From assembly GCF_000440115.1 (NCBI RefSeq), contig NZ_ALMY01000087.1:1-47139 (forward strand): a stretch of 47,139 nt of DNA, written 5' to 3'. Under the pieces are notes generated by a model. The model was not told where the DNA came from and made no database searches. It saw nothing but the letters and a program-made list of their open reading frames with translations. Numbering within the stretch: position 1 is the stretch's first letter; each line of letters starts with the position of its first letter. Source of the DNA: Streptococcus suis YS56. GTDB taxonomy: Bacteria > Bacillota > Bacilli > Lactobacillales > Streptococcaceae. Positions 14,673 to 22,286 of the stretch are shown one piece after another. A program made the translations under genes and the position numbers.

Positions 14673-15992
14673 ATGAGGACAATTTCAGAAGATATTTTAT
14701 TTAGATTAGAAAAGTTTGGTGGAATTTTAATAAACAAAACAAATTTTGAAAGAATAGAGTTAGATGAGACTGAGGCTTTCTTTCTATATTTAGTTCAAAA
14801 TCATGGTATTGAAATTGCAACTTCTTTTTTTAAAAAAGAAATTGAGATGGGGAAACTAGAGAGAGCATTATCATTAAATATCTATTCTGATAATAATATT
14901 GAGGATTCATCGAACAATCCTTACGAGACTCTTCAAAATGCGAGAAAGCATGTAGCAAAATTAAAAAAACATAACATACTGAGTTTTCCGCTTGAACTAG
15001 TAATATACCCCAGTATGTACTGTGATTTAAAATGTGGTTTTTGTTTTTTAGCAAATCGTGAAGATAGAAATGCCAAACCTGCTAAAGATTGGGAAAGAAT
15101 TTTGCGCCAAGCAAAAGATAATGGAGTGTTAAGTGTTTCAATTTTAGGAGGGGAACCGACTAGATATTTTGATATTGATAATTTGTTGATAGCTTGTGAG
15201 GAACTAAAGATAAAGACTACTATAACAACTAATGCCCAATTAATAAAGAAAAGTACAGTAGAAATTCTAGCTAAATCTAAATATATTACACCGGTTTTAT
15301 CTTTGCAGACTTTAGATTCTAAATTAAATTTTGAATTAATGGGGGTGAGACCTGATAGACAAATAAAATTAGCGAAGTACTTTAATGAGGTTGGAAAAAA
15401 ATGTAGAATTAATGCAGTGTATACAAAGCAAAGCTATGAGCAAATTATAGAATTGGTTGATTTTTGTATAGAGAATAAAATAGATAGGTTTTCAGTAGCT
15501 AATTATTCTGAGGTAACAGGATATACGAAAATAAAGAAAAAATACGATTTGGCTGATTTGAGAAGGTTGAATGAGTATGTTACAGATTATATAACTCAAC
15601 GTGAAGCAAATTTAAATTTTGCTACTGAGGGATGTCATCTTTTCACCGCTTATCCAGAGTTGATAAATAATTCAATTGAATTTTCAGAGTTTGACGAAAT
15701 GTATTATGGATGTCGTGCAAAATATACTAAGATGGAAATAATGTCTAATGGGGATATCTTGCCCTGCATTGCTTTTTTAGGAGTTAATCAAACTAAGCAG
15801 AATGCCTTTGAAAAAGATTTGTTAGATGTTTGGTATGATGATCCGTTGTATGGAGGGATTCGTTCTTTTAGAACGAAGAATTCTAAGTGTTTATCTTGTG
15901 GATTGTTAAAAATTTGCGAGGGTGGCTGCTATGTTAACTTGATCAAGGAGAAGAGTCCAGAATATTTTAGAGACTCAGTTTGCCAATTATGA
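14673..15992 (+). CDS. suiB: Radical SAM/SPASM peptide-modifying enzyme (Lys-Trp cross-link)
   Basis: A 439-residue enzyme. Residues 1-100 hold the RiPP-recognition-type N-terminal domain; CDLKCGFC gives the radical SAM cluster ligands Cys117, Cys121, Cys124; LGGEP is the SAM-binding motif; the C-terminal SPASM region has the additional cysteines (YGC, LPC, KCLSCGLLKICEGGC, SVC) for two auxiliary 4Fe-4S clusters. Start ATG 14673 lies eight bases after AAAGAGG; a GTG at 14664 overlaps that site. The protein matches the characterised S. suis streptide synthase in length and cysteine positions, and acts on the SuiA core. Confidence 0.94.
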   Translation: MRTISEDILFRLEKFGGILINKTNFERIELDETEAFFLYLVQNHGIEIATSFFKKEIEMGKLERALSLNIYSDNNIEDSSNNPYETLQNARKHVAKLKKHNILSFPLELVIYPSMYCDLKCGFCFLANREDRNAKPAKDWERILRQAKDNGVLSVSILGGEPTRYFDIDNLLIACEELKIKTTITTNAQLIKKSTVEILAKSKYITPVLSLQTLDSKLNFELMGVRPDRQIKLAKYFNEVGKKCRINAVYTKQSYEQIIELVDFCIENKIDRFSVANYSEVTGYTKIKKKYDLADLRRLNEYVTDYITQREANLNFATEGCHLFTAYPELINNSIEFSEFDEMYYGCRAKYTKMEIMSNGDILPCIAFLGVNQTKQNAFEKDLLDVWYDDPLYGGIRSFRTKNSKCLSCGLLKICEGGCYVNLIKEKSPEYFRDSVCQL

Positions 15993-17080
15993 GTAAAAGA
16001 TTTTTGAACTTATACATGATGAATATATTTTTGTCCGGATTGCCCTACTATTTTATAGGTGTATTGCTCTTAAAGCATCTGGGCTTCTCTTTCACAGAAA
16101 TAGCTACTTTATCAGTGATTACTGAGTTATGCGGCTCAGTTTTTGATATTCCTTTAAGTTTTCTTTCAAGTAAGTTTGGCTATAAGAAAATTTTGATTTT
16201 ATCAAATTTGTTATTAACTTTAGCCCTATCTTGCTTACTGTTAGGACAATCAAAAATAATATATATTTCAGCGATATTTTTTGGCTTGTCAGAATCCTTA
16301 TCTTCAGGCGTTCTTAATGCTTATAATTTTGAATTAATTGGCAACGAGCTAGTATATCAATCTTTTTTGAAATACCTCAATACGGTAAAATACATTTTTA
16401 TAGCGATTATTACAATTATATCTCCCTATCTACTGAATAGGAATTATATTTATCCGATTATTATTTCGATTGTATTTGTCATTTTCAGCCTCTTAAATGT
16501 GATACAATTACCTGAAATAAAAAATGAATTACCTAATGATTCAAGATTTTTTAGCTTTGATGATGTTAAAACGATTCCATGGTATTTACTACTGTTAGGA
16601 GTAGCATTCTCAACTCTAATTATGATCAGCAATTCCTATGCAGGCATTTTTCTAAATGAACAGGGACTTTCACTAGATATGTTGGGCATAGTACTATTCA
16701 TGTTTAATATAGCTATGGCTTTGGGGAGTTACCTAAAAATGAAGTTTGAAATCAGTTTATTACTACCAGTGCTAGCTATTTTTATGTTTTTTCAAACGAA
16801 TGTATTCATAGAAATTGTATTATTTTTATTGATGCGTGTTCTCAATTCAAGTTATAATAATCATTTTTATTCTATGTTTAATAGTTCGATAGAAAAAAAT
16901 AGAGCAGTATCATGGTCGGTCTATAATTTATTTATTTCCATTAGTTTTATGGTATCGGACTTTCTAGCTGGTATTTTCGCAGATAACTTTGGTATAAGGA
17001 GTAATTATTTACTATTTGGCATCATAACTTTGTTTTCCTTTTTATTCTTTTCATTTTCAAATAGAGAGGAAAGGACGTAA
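15989..17080 (+). CDS. suiC: MFS-like transporter, probable peptide exporter
   Basis: A 363-residue, strongly hydrophobic protein with about 10-12 transmembrane segments and the MFS-like pattern (a loop near residue 65 with basic residues, a long central loop near 180). Start ATG 15989 overlaps the suiB stop (ATGA); codons upstream in the same frame belong to suiB. Position in the operon suggests it exports or processes the modified peptide; no protease domain is present, so cleavage must come from another enzyme. Low G+C like suiB. Confidence 0.8.
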   Translation: MSKRFLNLYMMNIFLSGLPYYFIGVLLLKHLGFSFTEIATLSVITELCGSVFDIPLSFLSSKFGYKKILILSNLLLTLALSCLLLGQSKIIYISAIFFGLSESLSSGVLNAYNFELIGNELVYQSFLKYLNTVKYIFIAIITIISPYLLNRNYIYPIIISIVFVIFSLLNVIQLPEIKNELPNDSRFFSFDDVKTIPWYLLLLGVAFSTLIMISNSYAGIFLNEQGLSLDMLGIVLFMFNIAMALGSYLKMKFEISLLLPVLAIFMFFQTNVFIEIVLFLLMRVLNSSYNNHFYSMFNSSIEKNRAVSWSVYNLFISISFMVSDFLAGIFADNFGIRSNYLLFGIITLFSFLFFSFSNREERT

Positions 17081-17331
17081 GTTCAAATTCAGGCGGTCTA
17101 CATCAGGGGACCCAATTTTAATAGGGTATTCCTTGAGGGGAAGGGTAATCATGGAACGAATGTTGAATGGACGGTAGTGGAAGGAGCCTAGGTAGTACAA
17201 GCATACTGGTAAAAATCAGACTTTAAGTTTTCTTTTGGCAATCTTTAATCTTTCTTTTAGGAAGGAAAGGTAAACTAGGAGCGTATCAGGAAGGGATACG
17301 ACTTTCTAAAGAAAGAAAAGGAATCTATAAT
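17081..17331 (+). other. Spacer between suiC and the next gene
   Basis: No gene recognised. CGTATC (about 17282), loop, GATACG forms a small hairpin before the ribosome binding site of the next gene, which is AAAGGA at about 17316. No clear promoter pair; transcription may enter from suiC or from an unrecognised promoter. This spacer is less A+T-rich than suiABC, suggesting the right edge of the acquired cassette. Confidence 0.4.
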
Positions 17332-18477
17332 ATGAAAACAAATCTTAAAAACTTACTTTACTCTGGTGTTACTCTTATGAGTCTTGGTGTCTTAGCAGCA
17401 TGTTCTTCAACTTCTAGTTCAACAACAACATCAAGTTCGGTAACGACTAGCCAATCATCAACTACATCAAGTAACTCAACATCATCTGATTCAAGTTCTT
17501 CATCTATTGACTGGTCAGCTCTTCCAACAACAGAAGTGACTTTGTCAAATGATGGCTTGAAAATTACAGAGGGTGGTACCTACATTTTGACAGGTTCAAC
17601 AACTGCAGGTGTAACAGTTGAAACTGATGCTAATGTACGAATCATCTTGGCAGGAGCTGAAGTTTCAAGCTCTGATACAGCAGCTATCAATGTTATTAGC
17701 GCAGACAACGTTGAATTGGAAATTCAAGATGGTACAAGTAATACAGTAAAAGATACCAGCAATCACTCAGATACAAACATCGAAGGAGCCATCCACGTCG
17801 AAGCTGACTTGTCCATTACTGGTAATGGTAACTTGACAGTTGAAGGTAATTTCCAAGATGGTATTGTTTCAACGGATGATTTAGTAATCAATGCAGGAAA
17901 TATCACAGTGACAGCAGTTGATGATGGTATTCGTGGTAAAGATTCATTGACAATCAATGGCGGAACAATCAATGTAACTGCAGGTGGTGATGGTATCAAA
18001 TCAACCAATGATACAGATACGACAAAAGGTTACACAACTATTACAGGTGGTGAAATCACTGTTAGAGCAGGCGATGATGGTATCAAAGCAGAAACTGCAT
18101 TGACAATTGATGGTGGTACCATTACAGTACCTGAATCACTAGAAGCCCTTGAGGGAACCAATATTACCATCAATGGTGGTACCTTGGATGTTTACGGTTC
18201 AGATGATGCCATTAATGCAGCGAGCACAACTTCATCAGATATCTTTATTAAGGTGACAGGTGGTGACTTGAAAGTTGCAGTAGGAAGTGGAGATACAGAT
18301 GCCTTCGATGCTAACGGTGATATCTACATCTCTGGTGGTAGCATTGCAGTAACTGCACCAACATCTTCCTTCGACTTTGATGGGATAGCTGAATTGACTG
18401 GTGGTACGGTCACAGTCAATGGTGAACAAATTACTGAAATTGTACATACAGGTCCTGGTGGACGTGGTGGCTGGTAA
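17332..18477 (+). CDS. Secreted Cthe_2159-like beta-helix lipoprotein
   Basis: A 381-residue lipoprotein: signal peptide with lipobox LAAC (Cys about 24), a Ser/Thr linker to about residue 60, then repeated strands with NGGT/TGGE-type turns (TINGGTINVTAGGDG, TIDGGTITVP, TINGGTLDVYGSDD) that fit the right-handed beta-helix carbohydrate-binding domain first described as Cthe_2159 (DUF4353). The C-terminus GPGGRGGW is glycine-rich. Polysaccharide binding at the cell surface is inferred from the fold; the ligand is unknown. The gene stands alone and ends in a terminator shared with the convergent gene. Confidence 0.83.
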   Translation: MKTNLKNLLYSGVTLMSLGVLAACSSTSSSTTTSSSVTTSQSSTTSSNSTSSDSSSSSIDWSALPTTEVTLSNDGLKITEGGTYILTGSTTAGVTVETDANVRIILAGAEVSSSDTAAINVISADNVELEIQDGTSNTVKDTSNHSDTNIEGAIHVEADLSITGNGNLTVEGNFQDGIVSTDDLVINAGNITVTAVDDGIRGKDSLTINGGTINVTAGGDGIKSTNDTDTTKGYTTITGGEITVRAGDDGIKAETALTIDGGTITVPESLEALEGTNITINGGTLDVYGSDDAINAASTTSSDIFIKVTGGDLKVAVGSGDTDAFDANGDIYISGGSIAVTAPTSSFDFDGIAELTGGTVTVNGEQITEIVHTGPGGRGGW

Positions 18478-18492
18478 GCCGAAAAAATAAGA

Positions 18493-18527
18493 AAAGGTCC
18501 GAGTTTTACCTACTCAGGCCTTTCTTT
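18493..18527. terminator. Bidirectional terminator between convergent genes
   Basis: AAAGGtCcGAG, loop TTTTACCTA, CTCAGGCCTTT with one mismatch, then TCTTTT. The stop codon of the minus-strand gene lies within the stem. Confidence 0.7.
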
Positions 18528-19173
18528 TATGTTCCATATTGGGAAGATTGATTTTATATTTTATAACAAGTAAACGAATCATCAAGCTGATTGTAAAAAT
18601 GCTGATAAAGGTTGGAATTTGAGGGAAGTGCCAATTAACGACACAAAGGTGGTAGAGGATGCCAGAAAAAAGAGCTAATACTGCATAGACATCTTCCTTC
18701 AAAACGATTGGGGTTTCATTGACGAGCAAATCACGAGCAATACCACCTCCAACCCCAGTTAAGGCTGCTAAAATCCCACTGGTCATGGCATTCAAATGAA
18801 GAGATACTCCAGTACTTGCGCCAATGAGGGCAAAGATAGCAAGCCCAATCGCATCAAAAACAAGGTTTGTCTGTGCCAGAAAATAAATCATTTTTTTATC
18901 GAATGGCTTGTCCTGTTTGACATTGATGACGATACTATACATGACAATGGCGACCACAAGGGAAAGATAGATGGCTTTTGGATCGGTAAGTGCAGTAGGA
19001 ATACGATTGGCCATGGTATCACGAATGATACCACCTCCGACAGCAGTAATGATGCTGAGAAGGCAAATCCCAAAGATATCTAGATTCTTTTTAAAGCCTT
19101 TTACTGCTCCAGAAACTGCAAATGCAATCGTACCAATGTAGTTACAGATATTGAGAAATAAATCGAATTCCAT
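18514..19173 (-). CDS. TRIC-type cation channel family protein (YicG-like)
   Basis: A 219-residue membrane protein with two internally repeated three-helix units: AVSGAVKGFKKNLDIFG, then TAVGGGIIRDTMANRIP; and the second ALIGASTGVSLHLN, then TGVGGGIARDLLVNETP. The GGGxxRD repeats are the hallmark of the UPF0126/TRIC family, which form trimeric cation channels in prokaryotes. I place the start at ATG 19173 because GGAGG (19179-19183 on the plus strand as CCTCC) is five bases away; a longer frame upstream lacks a ribosome binding site. Confidence 0.9.
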   Translation of the reverse strand: MEFDLFLNICNYIGTIAFAVSGAVKGFKKNLDIFGICLLSIITAVGGGIIRDTMANRIPTALTDPKAIYLSLVVAIVMYSIVINVKQDKPFDKKMIYFLAQTNLVFDAIGLAIFALIGASTGVSLHLNAMTSGILAALTGVGGGIARDLLVNETPIVLKEDVYAVLALFSGILYHLCVVNWHFPQIPTFISIFTISLMIRLLVIKYKINLPNMEHKRKA

Positions 19174-19343
19174 AAGCACCTCCTTCTTTATATTAACAGA
19201 AAGGATAAGGGCTTTCAAGAGGATTTCAAGTTTGTGAAATATTTTTCAAAAAGAAGGTGGTTAGCTTTGATAGATTTGTGAAAAAACGCACGAAATCAAG
19301 CTGTTTCAGGAAACTTTCTGTAAAAAGAAAACGGTTCAATTAC

Positions 19344-19372
19344 TTGCCATTTGTGAAATATTGGTCTATCAT
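19344..19372 (+). promoter_or_regulatory. Promoter of pdhA
   Basis: TTGCCA (19344-19349), 17 bases, TATCAT (19367-19372), about 34 bases before the pdhA start. Confidence 0.7.
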
Positions 19373-19405
19373 AGTACAGAAAGAGAAAAACCTTTGGAGG
19401 AAATT

Positions 19406-20374
19406 ATGGTATCTATCTCAAAAGAACAACACTTGGATATGTTCTTGAAAATGCAACAAATCCGTGATGTTGATATGAAATTGAACAAATTGGTGCGTCG
19501 TGGCTTTGTACAAGGTATGACTCACTTCTCAGTCGGTGAAGAAGCTGCAGCTGTTGGACCTATTGCTGGATTGACAGACCAAGACATCATCTTCTCACAC
19601 CACCGTGGTCACGGTCACGTTATTGCAAAAGGTATTGACATCAACGGCATGATGGCTGAGCTTGCTGGTAAGGCAACTGGTACATCAAAAGGTCGTGGTG
19701 GTTCTATGCACTTGGCAAACGTTGAAAAAGGAAACTTTGGTTCAAACGGTATCGTAGGTGGTGGTTATGCCCTTGCAGTAGGTGCAGCCCTTACTCAACA
19801 ATATCTTGGTACAGATAATATCGTTATCGCCTTCTCAGGTGACTCAGCTACTAACGAAGGCTCATTCCACGAGTCAATGAACTTGGCAGCTGTTTGGAAC
19901 TTGCCAGTTATCTTCTTCATCACTAACAACCGTTACGGTATCTCAACAGATATTTCTTATTCGACTAAGATTCCTCACCTCTACCAACGTGCTGCTGCAT
20001 ACGGTATGCCTGGTCACTATGTTGAAGATGGTAACGATGTCATTGCCGTTTATGAGAAAATGCAAGAAGTCATCGAATACGTTCGTGCAGGTAACGGACC
20101 AGCAATGGTTGAGGTTGAGTCATACCGCTGGTTTGGTCACTCAACTGCCGACGCAGGTGTTTACCGTACCAAAGAAGAAGTCAACGAGTGGAAAGCAAAA
20201 GACCCGCTTAAGAAATACCGCAAATACTTGACAGAAAACAAGATTGCGACAGACGAAGAATTGGATGCCATCGAAGCACAAGTTGCAGAACAAGTAGAAG
20301 CATCTGTAAAATTCGCACAAGAAAGCCCAGATCCAGACATCTCAGTAGCTTACGAAGATGTGTTTGTAGACTAA
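19406..20374 (+). CDS. pdhA: Pyruvate/acetoin dehydrogenase E1 component, alpha subunit
   Basis: A 322-residue E1-alpha: FSGDSATNEGSFHESMNLAAVW contains the GDG-like thiamine-diphosphate motif (GDSATNEG) at about residues 151-158 and ends with the usual NN. SHHRGHGH near residue 63 is the conserved active-site region. Together with PdhB it decarboxylates the 2-oxoacid and reductively acetylates the E2 lipoyl group. The length fits the acetoin-dehydrogenase-like E1 of streptococci. GGAGG precedes ATG 19406. First gene of pdhABCD. The stop overlaps the first base pairs of a 43-base repeat. Confidence 0.94.
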   Translation: MVSISKEQHLDMFLKMQQIRDVDMKLNKLVRRGFVQGMTHFSVGEEAAAVGPIAGLTDQDIIFSHHRGHGHVIAKGIDINGMMAELAGKATGTSKGRGGSMHLANVEKGNFGSNGIVGGGYALAVGAALTQQYLGTDNIVIAFSGDSATNEGSFHESMNLAAVWNLPVIFFITNNRYGISTDISYSTKIPHLYQRAAAYGMPGHYVEDGNDVIAVYEKMQEVIEYVRAGNGPAMVEVESYRWFGHSTADAGVYRTKEEVNEWKAKDPLKKYRKYLTENKIATDEELDAIEAQVAEQVEASVKFAQESPDPDISVAYEDVFVD

Positions 20375-20414
20375 CGTAAGAAGTTTGACTAAGCTCTAAA
20401 GAGCAAGTCAAACT
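20372..20414 (+). repeat. 43-base direct repeat, copy 1, with internal hairpin
   Basis: TAACGTAAGAAGTTTGACTA continues into AGCTCT AAA GAGC and AAGTCAAACT; an identical 43-base copy lies at 20855-20897. Each is a near-perfect hairpin (AGTTTGACT-a-AGCTCT against AGAGC-A-AGTCAAACT). The first copy overlaps the pdhA stop codon. The two copies bracket the reversed hairpin elements of this spacer. Confidence 0.9.
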
Positions 20415-20509
20415 ACGGTAGCCACTATGGTGGACTACCTACTTACCTCACTAACTTCGCCTATTCAGCAATATCGGCTGAATAGTCTCCGTGTCGTAAG
20501 TAATGAGAA
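20415..20509 (+). other. Structured part of the pdhA-pdhB spacer
   Basis: Two further hairpins: GGTAGCCAC-tat-GGTGGACTACC near 20416, and CTATTCAGC against GCTGAATAG near 20461-20485. No open frame. Confidence 0.5.
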
Positions 20510-20684
20510 CGTTAAATGGACACAGCGAAAATAAGCGGTAAGTCCGAAATCTTTGATTTCGTAGACGCACCCTCGTCAAGACAACTAGTATTTTCACAGG
20601 TGAAACCGAAGAAAGTACAGTTGTCTACGACGCAGTAACTACAATAGTTAAACATGAAATTCGCACAGTCCTTAGTTCGAGTAC
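20510..20684 (-). repeat. Covarying hairpin element, reversed copy 1
   Basis: Read on the minus strand: ACTC-GAAC-TAAGGAC ... TTTAAC-GTTC-TCATTAC, four-base blocks complementary. The interior (TGCGTCGTAGACA, TGTACTTTCTTCGGTTT, ACTAGTTGTCTTGACG, GGTGCGTCT, GATTTCGGACTTACCGC) matches the first unit upstream of uvrA (30341-30542). No gene start follows it on this strand. Confidence 0.8.
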
Positions 20685-20697
20685 AATTCTAACTAAG

Positions 20698-20850
20698 TTG
20701 TGAGGTCGTCTAAAAAACGACTGAAAAATAGGGAACTAACACAGTGTGCTTGCACACAAGGAAGTTCGCACCTAAAGGTAGCCACATCCGTAATTCAGCT
20801 GAATCTGAAACGGTTGCGTCTCTTTTTTCCGAGTTTTTAGACCGAACACG
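20698..20850 (-). repeat. Covarying hairpin element, reversed copy 2
   Basis: Read on the minus strand: GTTC-GGTC-TAAAAAC ... TTTTTTAGAC-GACC-TCACAAC. Its interior (GAACTTCCTTGTGTGC, GCACACTGTGTTAGTTCC) resembles the second uvrA unit. The outer four-base blocks GGTC and GACC are complementary, as in all other copies. Confidence 0.7.
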
Positions 20851-20854
20851 ATTG

Positions 20855-20897
20855 TAACGTAAGAAGTTTGACTAAGCTCTAAAGAGCAAGTCAAACT
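20855..20897 (+). repeat. 43-base direct repeat, copy 2, with internal hairpin
   Basis: Identical to 20372-20414. It ends about 50 bases before pdhB; TATAGT at about 20913 and the AGGAG of pdhB follow. Confidence 0.9.
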
Positions 20898-20949
20898 TTA
20901 GTACAGTTTAGTATAGTAAAGATAAATTGATATAAATTAGGAGTAAAAA

Positions 20950-21945
20950 ATGGCTGAAACAAAAGTAATGGCCTTGCGTGAAGCGATTAACTTGGCTCAA
21001 AGCGAAGAAATGCGTAAGGATGAAAAAGTATTCTTGATGGGTGAAGACGTCGGTATCTACGGCGGTGACTTCGGTACATCTGTTGGTATGTTGGATGAGT
21101 TTGGTCCAAAACGCGTTCGCGACACGCCTATCTCTGAGGCAGCAATCGCTGGTTCTGCGGTTGGTGCGGCTCAAACAGGTCTTCGTCCAATCGTTGACTT
21201 GACTTTCATGGACTTCATCACAATTGCCCTTGATGCGATTGTTAACCAAGCGGCTAAAACCAACTACATGTTTGGTGGTGGCTTGAAAACACCTGTAACC
21301 TTCCGTGTGGCATCTGGATCAGGTATCGGTTCAGCGGCACAACACTCACAATCTCTTGAAGCTTGGTTGACTCACATCCCAGGTATCAAGGTGGTTGCAC
21401 CTGGTACAGCTAATGATGCAAAAGGTCTTTTGAAATCATCTATCCTTGACAACAACCCAGTTATCTTCTTGGAGCCAAAAGCTCTTTACGGTAAAAAAGA
21501 AGAAGTGAACTTGGACCCTGATTTCTACATTCCACTTGGTAAAGGTGAAATCAAACGTGAAGGTACAGATGTAACCATCATTTCATACGGTCGTATGTTG
21601 GAACGTGCCTTGAAAGCGGCTGAAGAAGTAGCTGCTGAAGGCATCAGCGTAGAAGTGGTTGACCCACGTACCCTTATCCCATTGGACAAAGAATTGATCA
21701 TCGAATCTGTGAAGAAAACTGGTAAGGTTATCTTGGTTAACGATGCTTACAAAACAGGTGGTTTCATCGGTGAAATCGCATCAATCATCACAGAAAGCGA
21801 AGCCTTTGACTACTTGGATGCACCAATCATCCGTATCGCTTCAGACGATGTACCAGTTCCTTACGCAAACATTCTTGAAAACGCAGTATTGCCAAACGTA
21901 GAGAAAATCAAAGCGGCAATCTACAAGCAAGTAAACAAGGGCTAA
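20950..21945 (+). CDS. pdhB: Pyruvate/acetoin dehydrogenase E1 component, beta subunit
   Basis: A 331-residue E1-beta: MGEDVGIYGGDFGTSVGM near residue 30, PISEAAIAGSAVGAAQTGLRPIVDLTFMDF near 60-90, and the C-terminal transketolase part (VDPRTLIPLDKELI). It forms a heterotetramer with PdhA. AGGAG precedes ATG 20950. The 575-base gap to pdhA is filled with hairpin repeats, and pdhB may have a separate transcript start or depend on read-through. Confidence 0.95.
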   Translation: MAETKVMALREAINLAQSEEMRKDEKVFLMGEDVGIYGGDFGTSVGMLDEFGPKRVRDTPISEAAIAGSAVGAAQTGLRPIVDLTFMDFITIALDAIVNQAAKTNYMFGGGLKTPVTFRVASGSGIGSAAQHSQSLEAWLTHIPGIKVVAPGTANDAKGLLKSSILDNNPVIFLEPKALYGKKEEVNLDPDFYIPLGKGEIKREGTDVTIISYGRMLERALKAAEEVAAEGISVEVVDPRTLIPLDKELIIESVKKTGKVILVNDAYKTGGFIGEIASIITESEAFDYLDAPIIRIASDDVPVPYANILENAVLPNVEKIKAAIYKQVNKG

Positions 21946-22169
21946 TATTATCGTCATCCGCTTATCTTTTCTGACTGTGTTGATTTGGCTTGCCAAAGGT
22001 CAGTTATGCCTGCACCAAATCGCCTTGGCAGAAATACAATCGGAAAGACGCTAACCCTGCTATGCTAGAAATAAAATGTTCTAGCATGACTAAGAATGCT
22101 TGGAAAAGAATTGAGCCACTTCGCTTATCGAAGTCTGGTTTGGTTCTTGACAAGGTAAGAGACTGAAAG
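21946..22169 (+). other. Spacer after pdhB
   Basis: No gene. TGCTAGAA (22063-22070), eight-base loop, TTCTAGCA (22079-22086) is a perfect hairpin; no T run follows. The first bases after the pdhB stop show no terminator. Confidence 0.4.
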
Positions 22170-22286
22170 AAAGGATTAGAACACGAACTAAATGCTCGGA
22201 ATTTAGATAGTCCGCCTTGGATGTGAAGCATCCTGCGTTGGACTCCTAAAATTCGGTCGCATTTGGACGTTCTTTGTATCATAATT
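22170..22286 (+). promoter_or_regulatory. Shine-Dalgarno plus covarying hairpin in front of pdhC
   Basis: AAAGGA (22170-22175) is followed by ACAC-GAAC-TAAATGC, a long stem (GAATTTAG/CTAAAATTC, AGTCC/GGACT, GGATG/CATCC), then GCATTT-ggac-GTTC-TTTGTATC and the pdhC ATG at 22287. The 20 bases before the ATG contain no purine-rich ribosome binding site. If the stem forms, AAAGGA is about 17 unpaired bases from the ATG instead of about 110. Regulatory role is inferred. Confidence 0.65.

Noticed and set aside
13434..17080. The sui cluster as a new system
   Set aside because: The shp-rgg-streptide arrangement is established in S. thermophilus and S. suis; only the precursor variant and promoter box are reported as worth checking.
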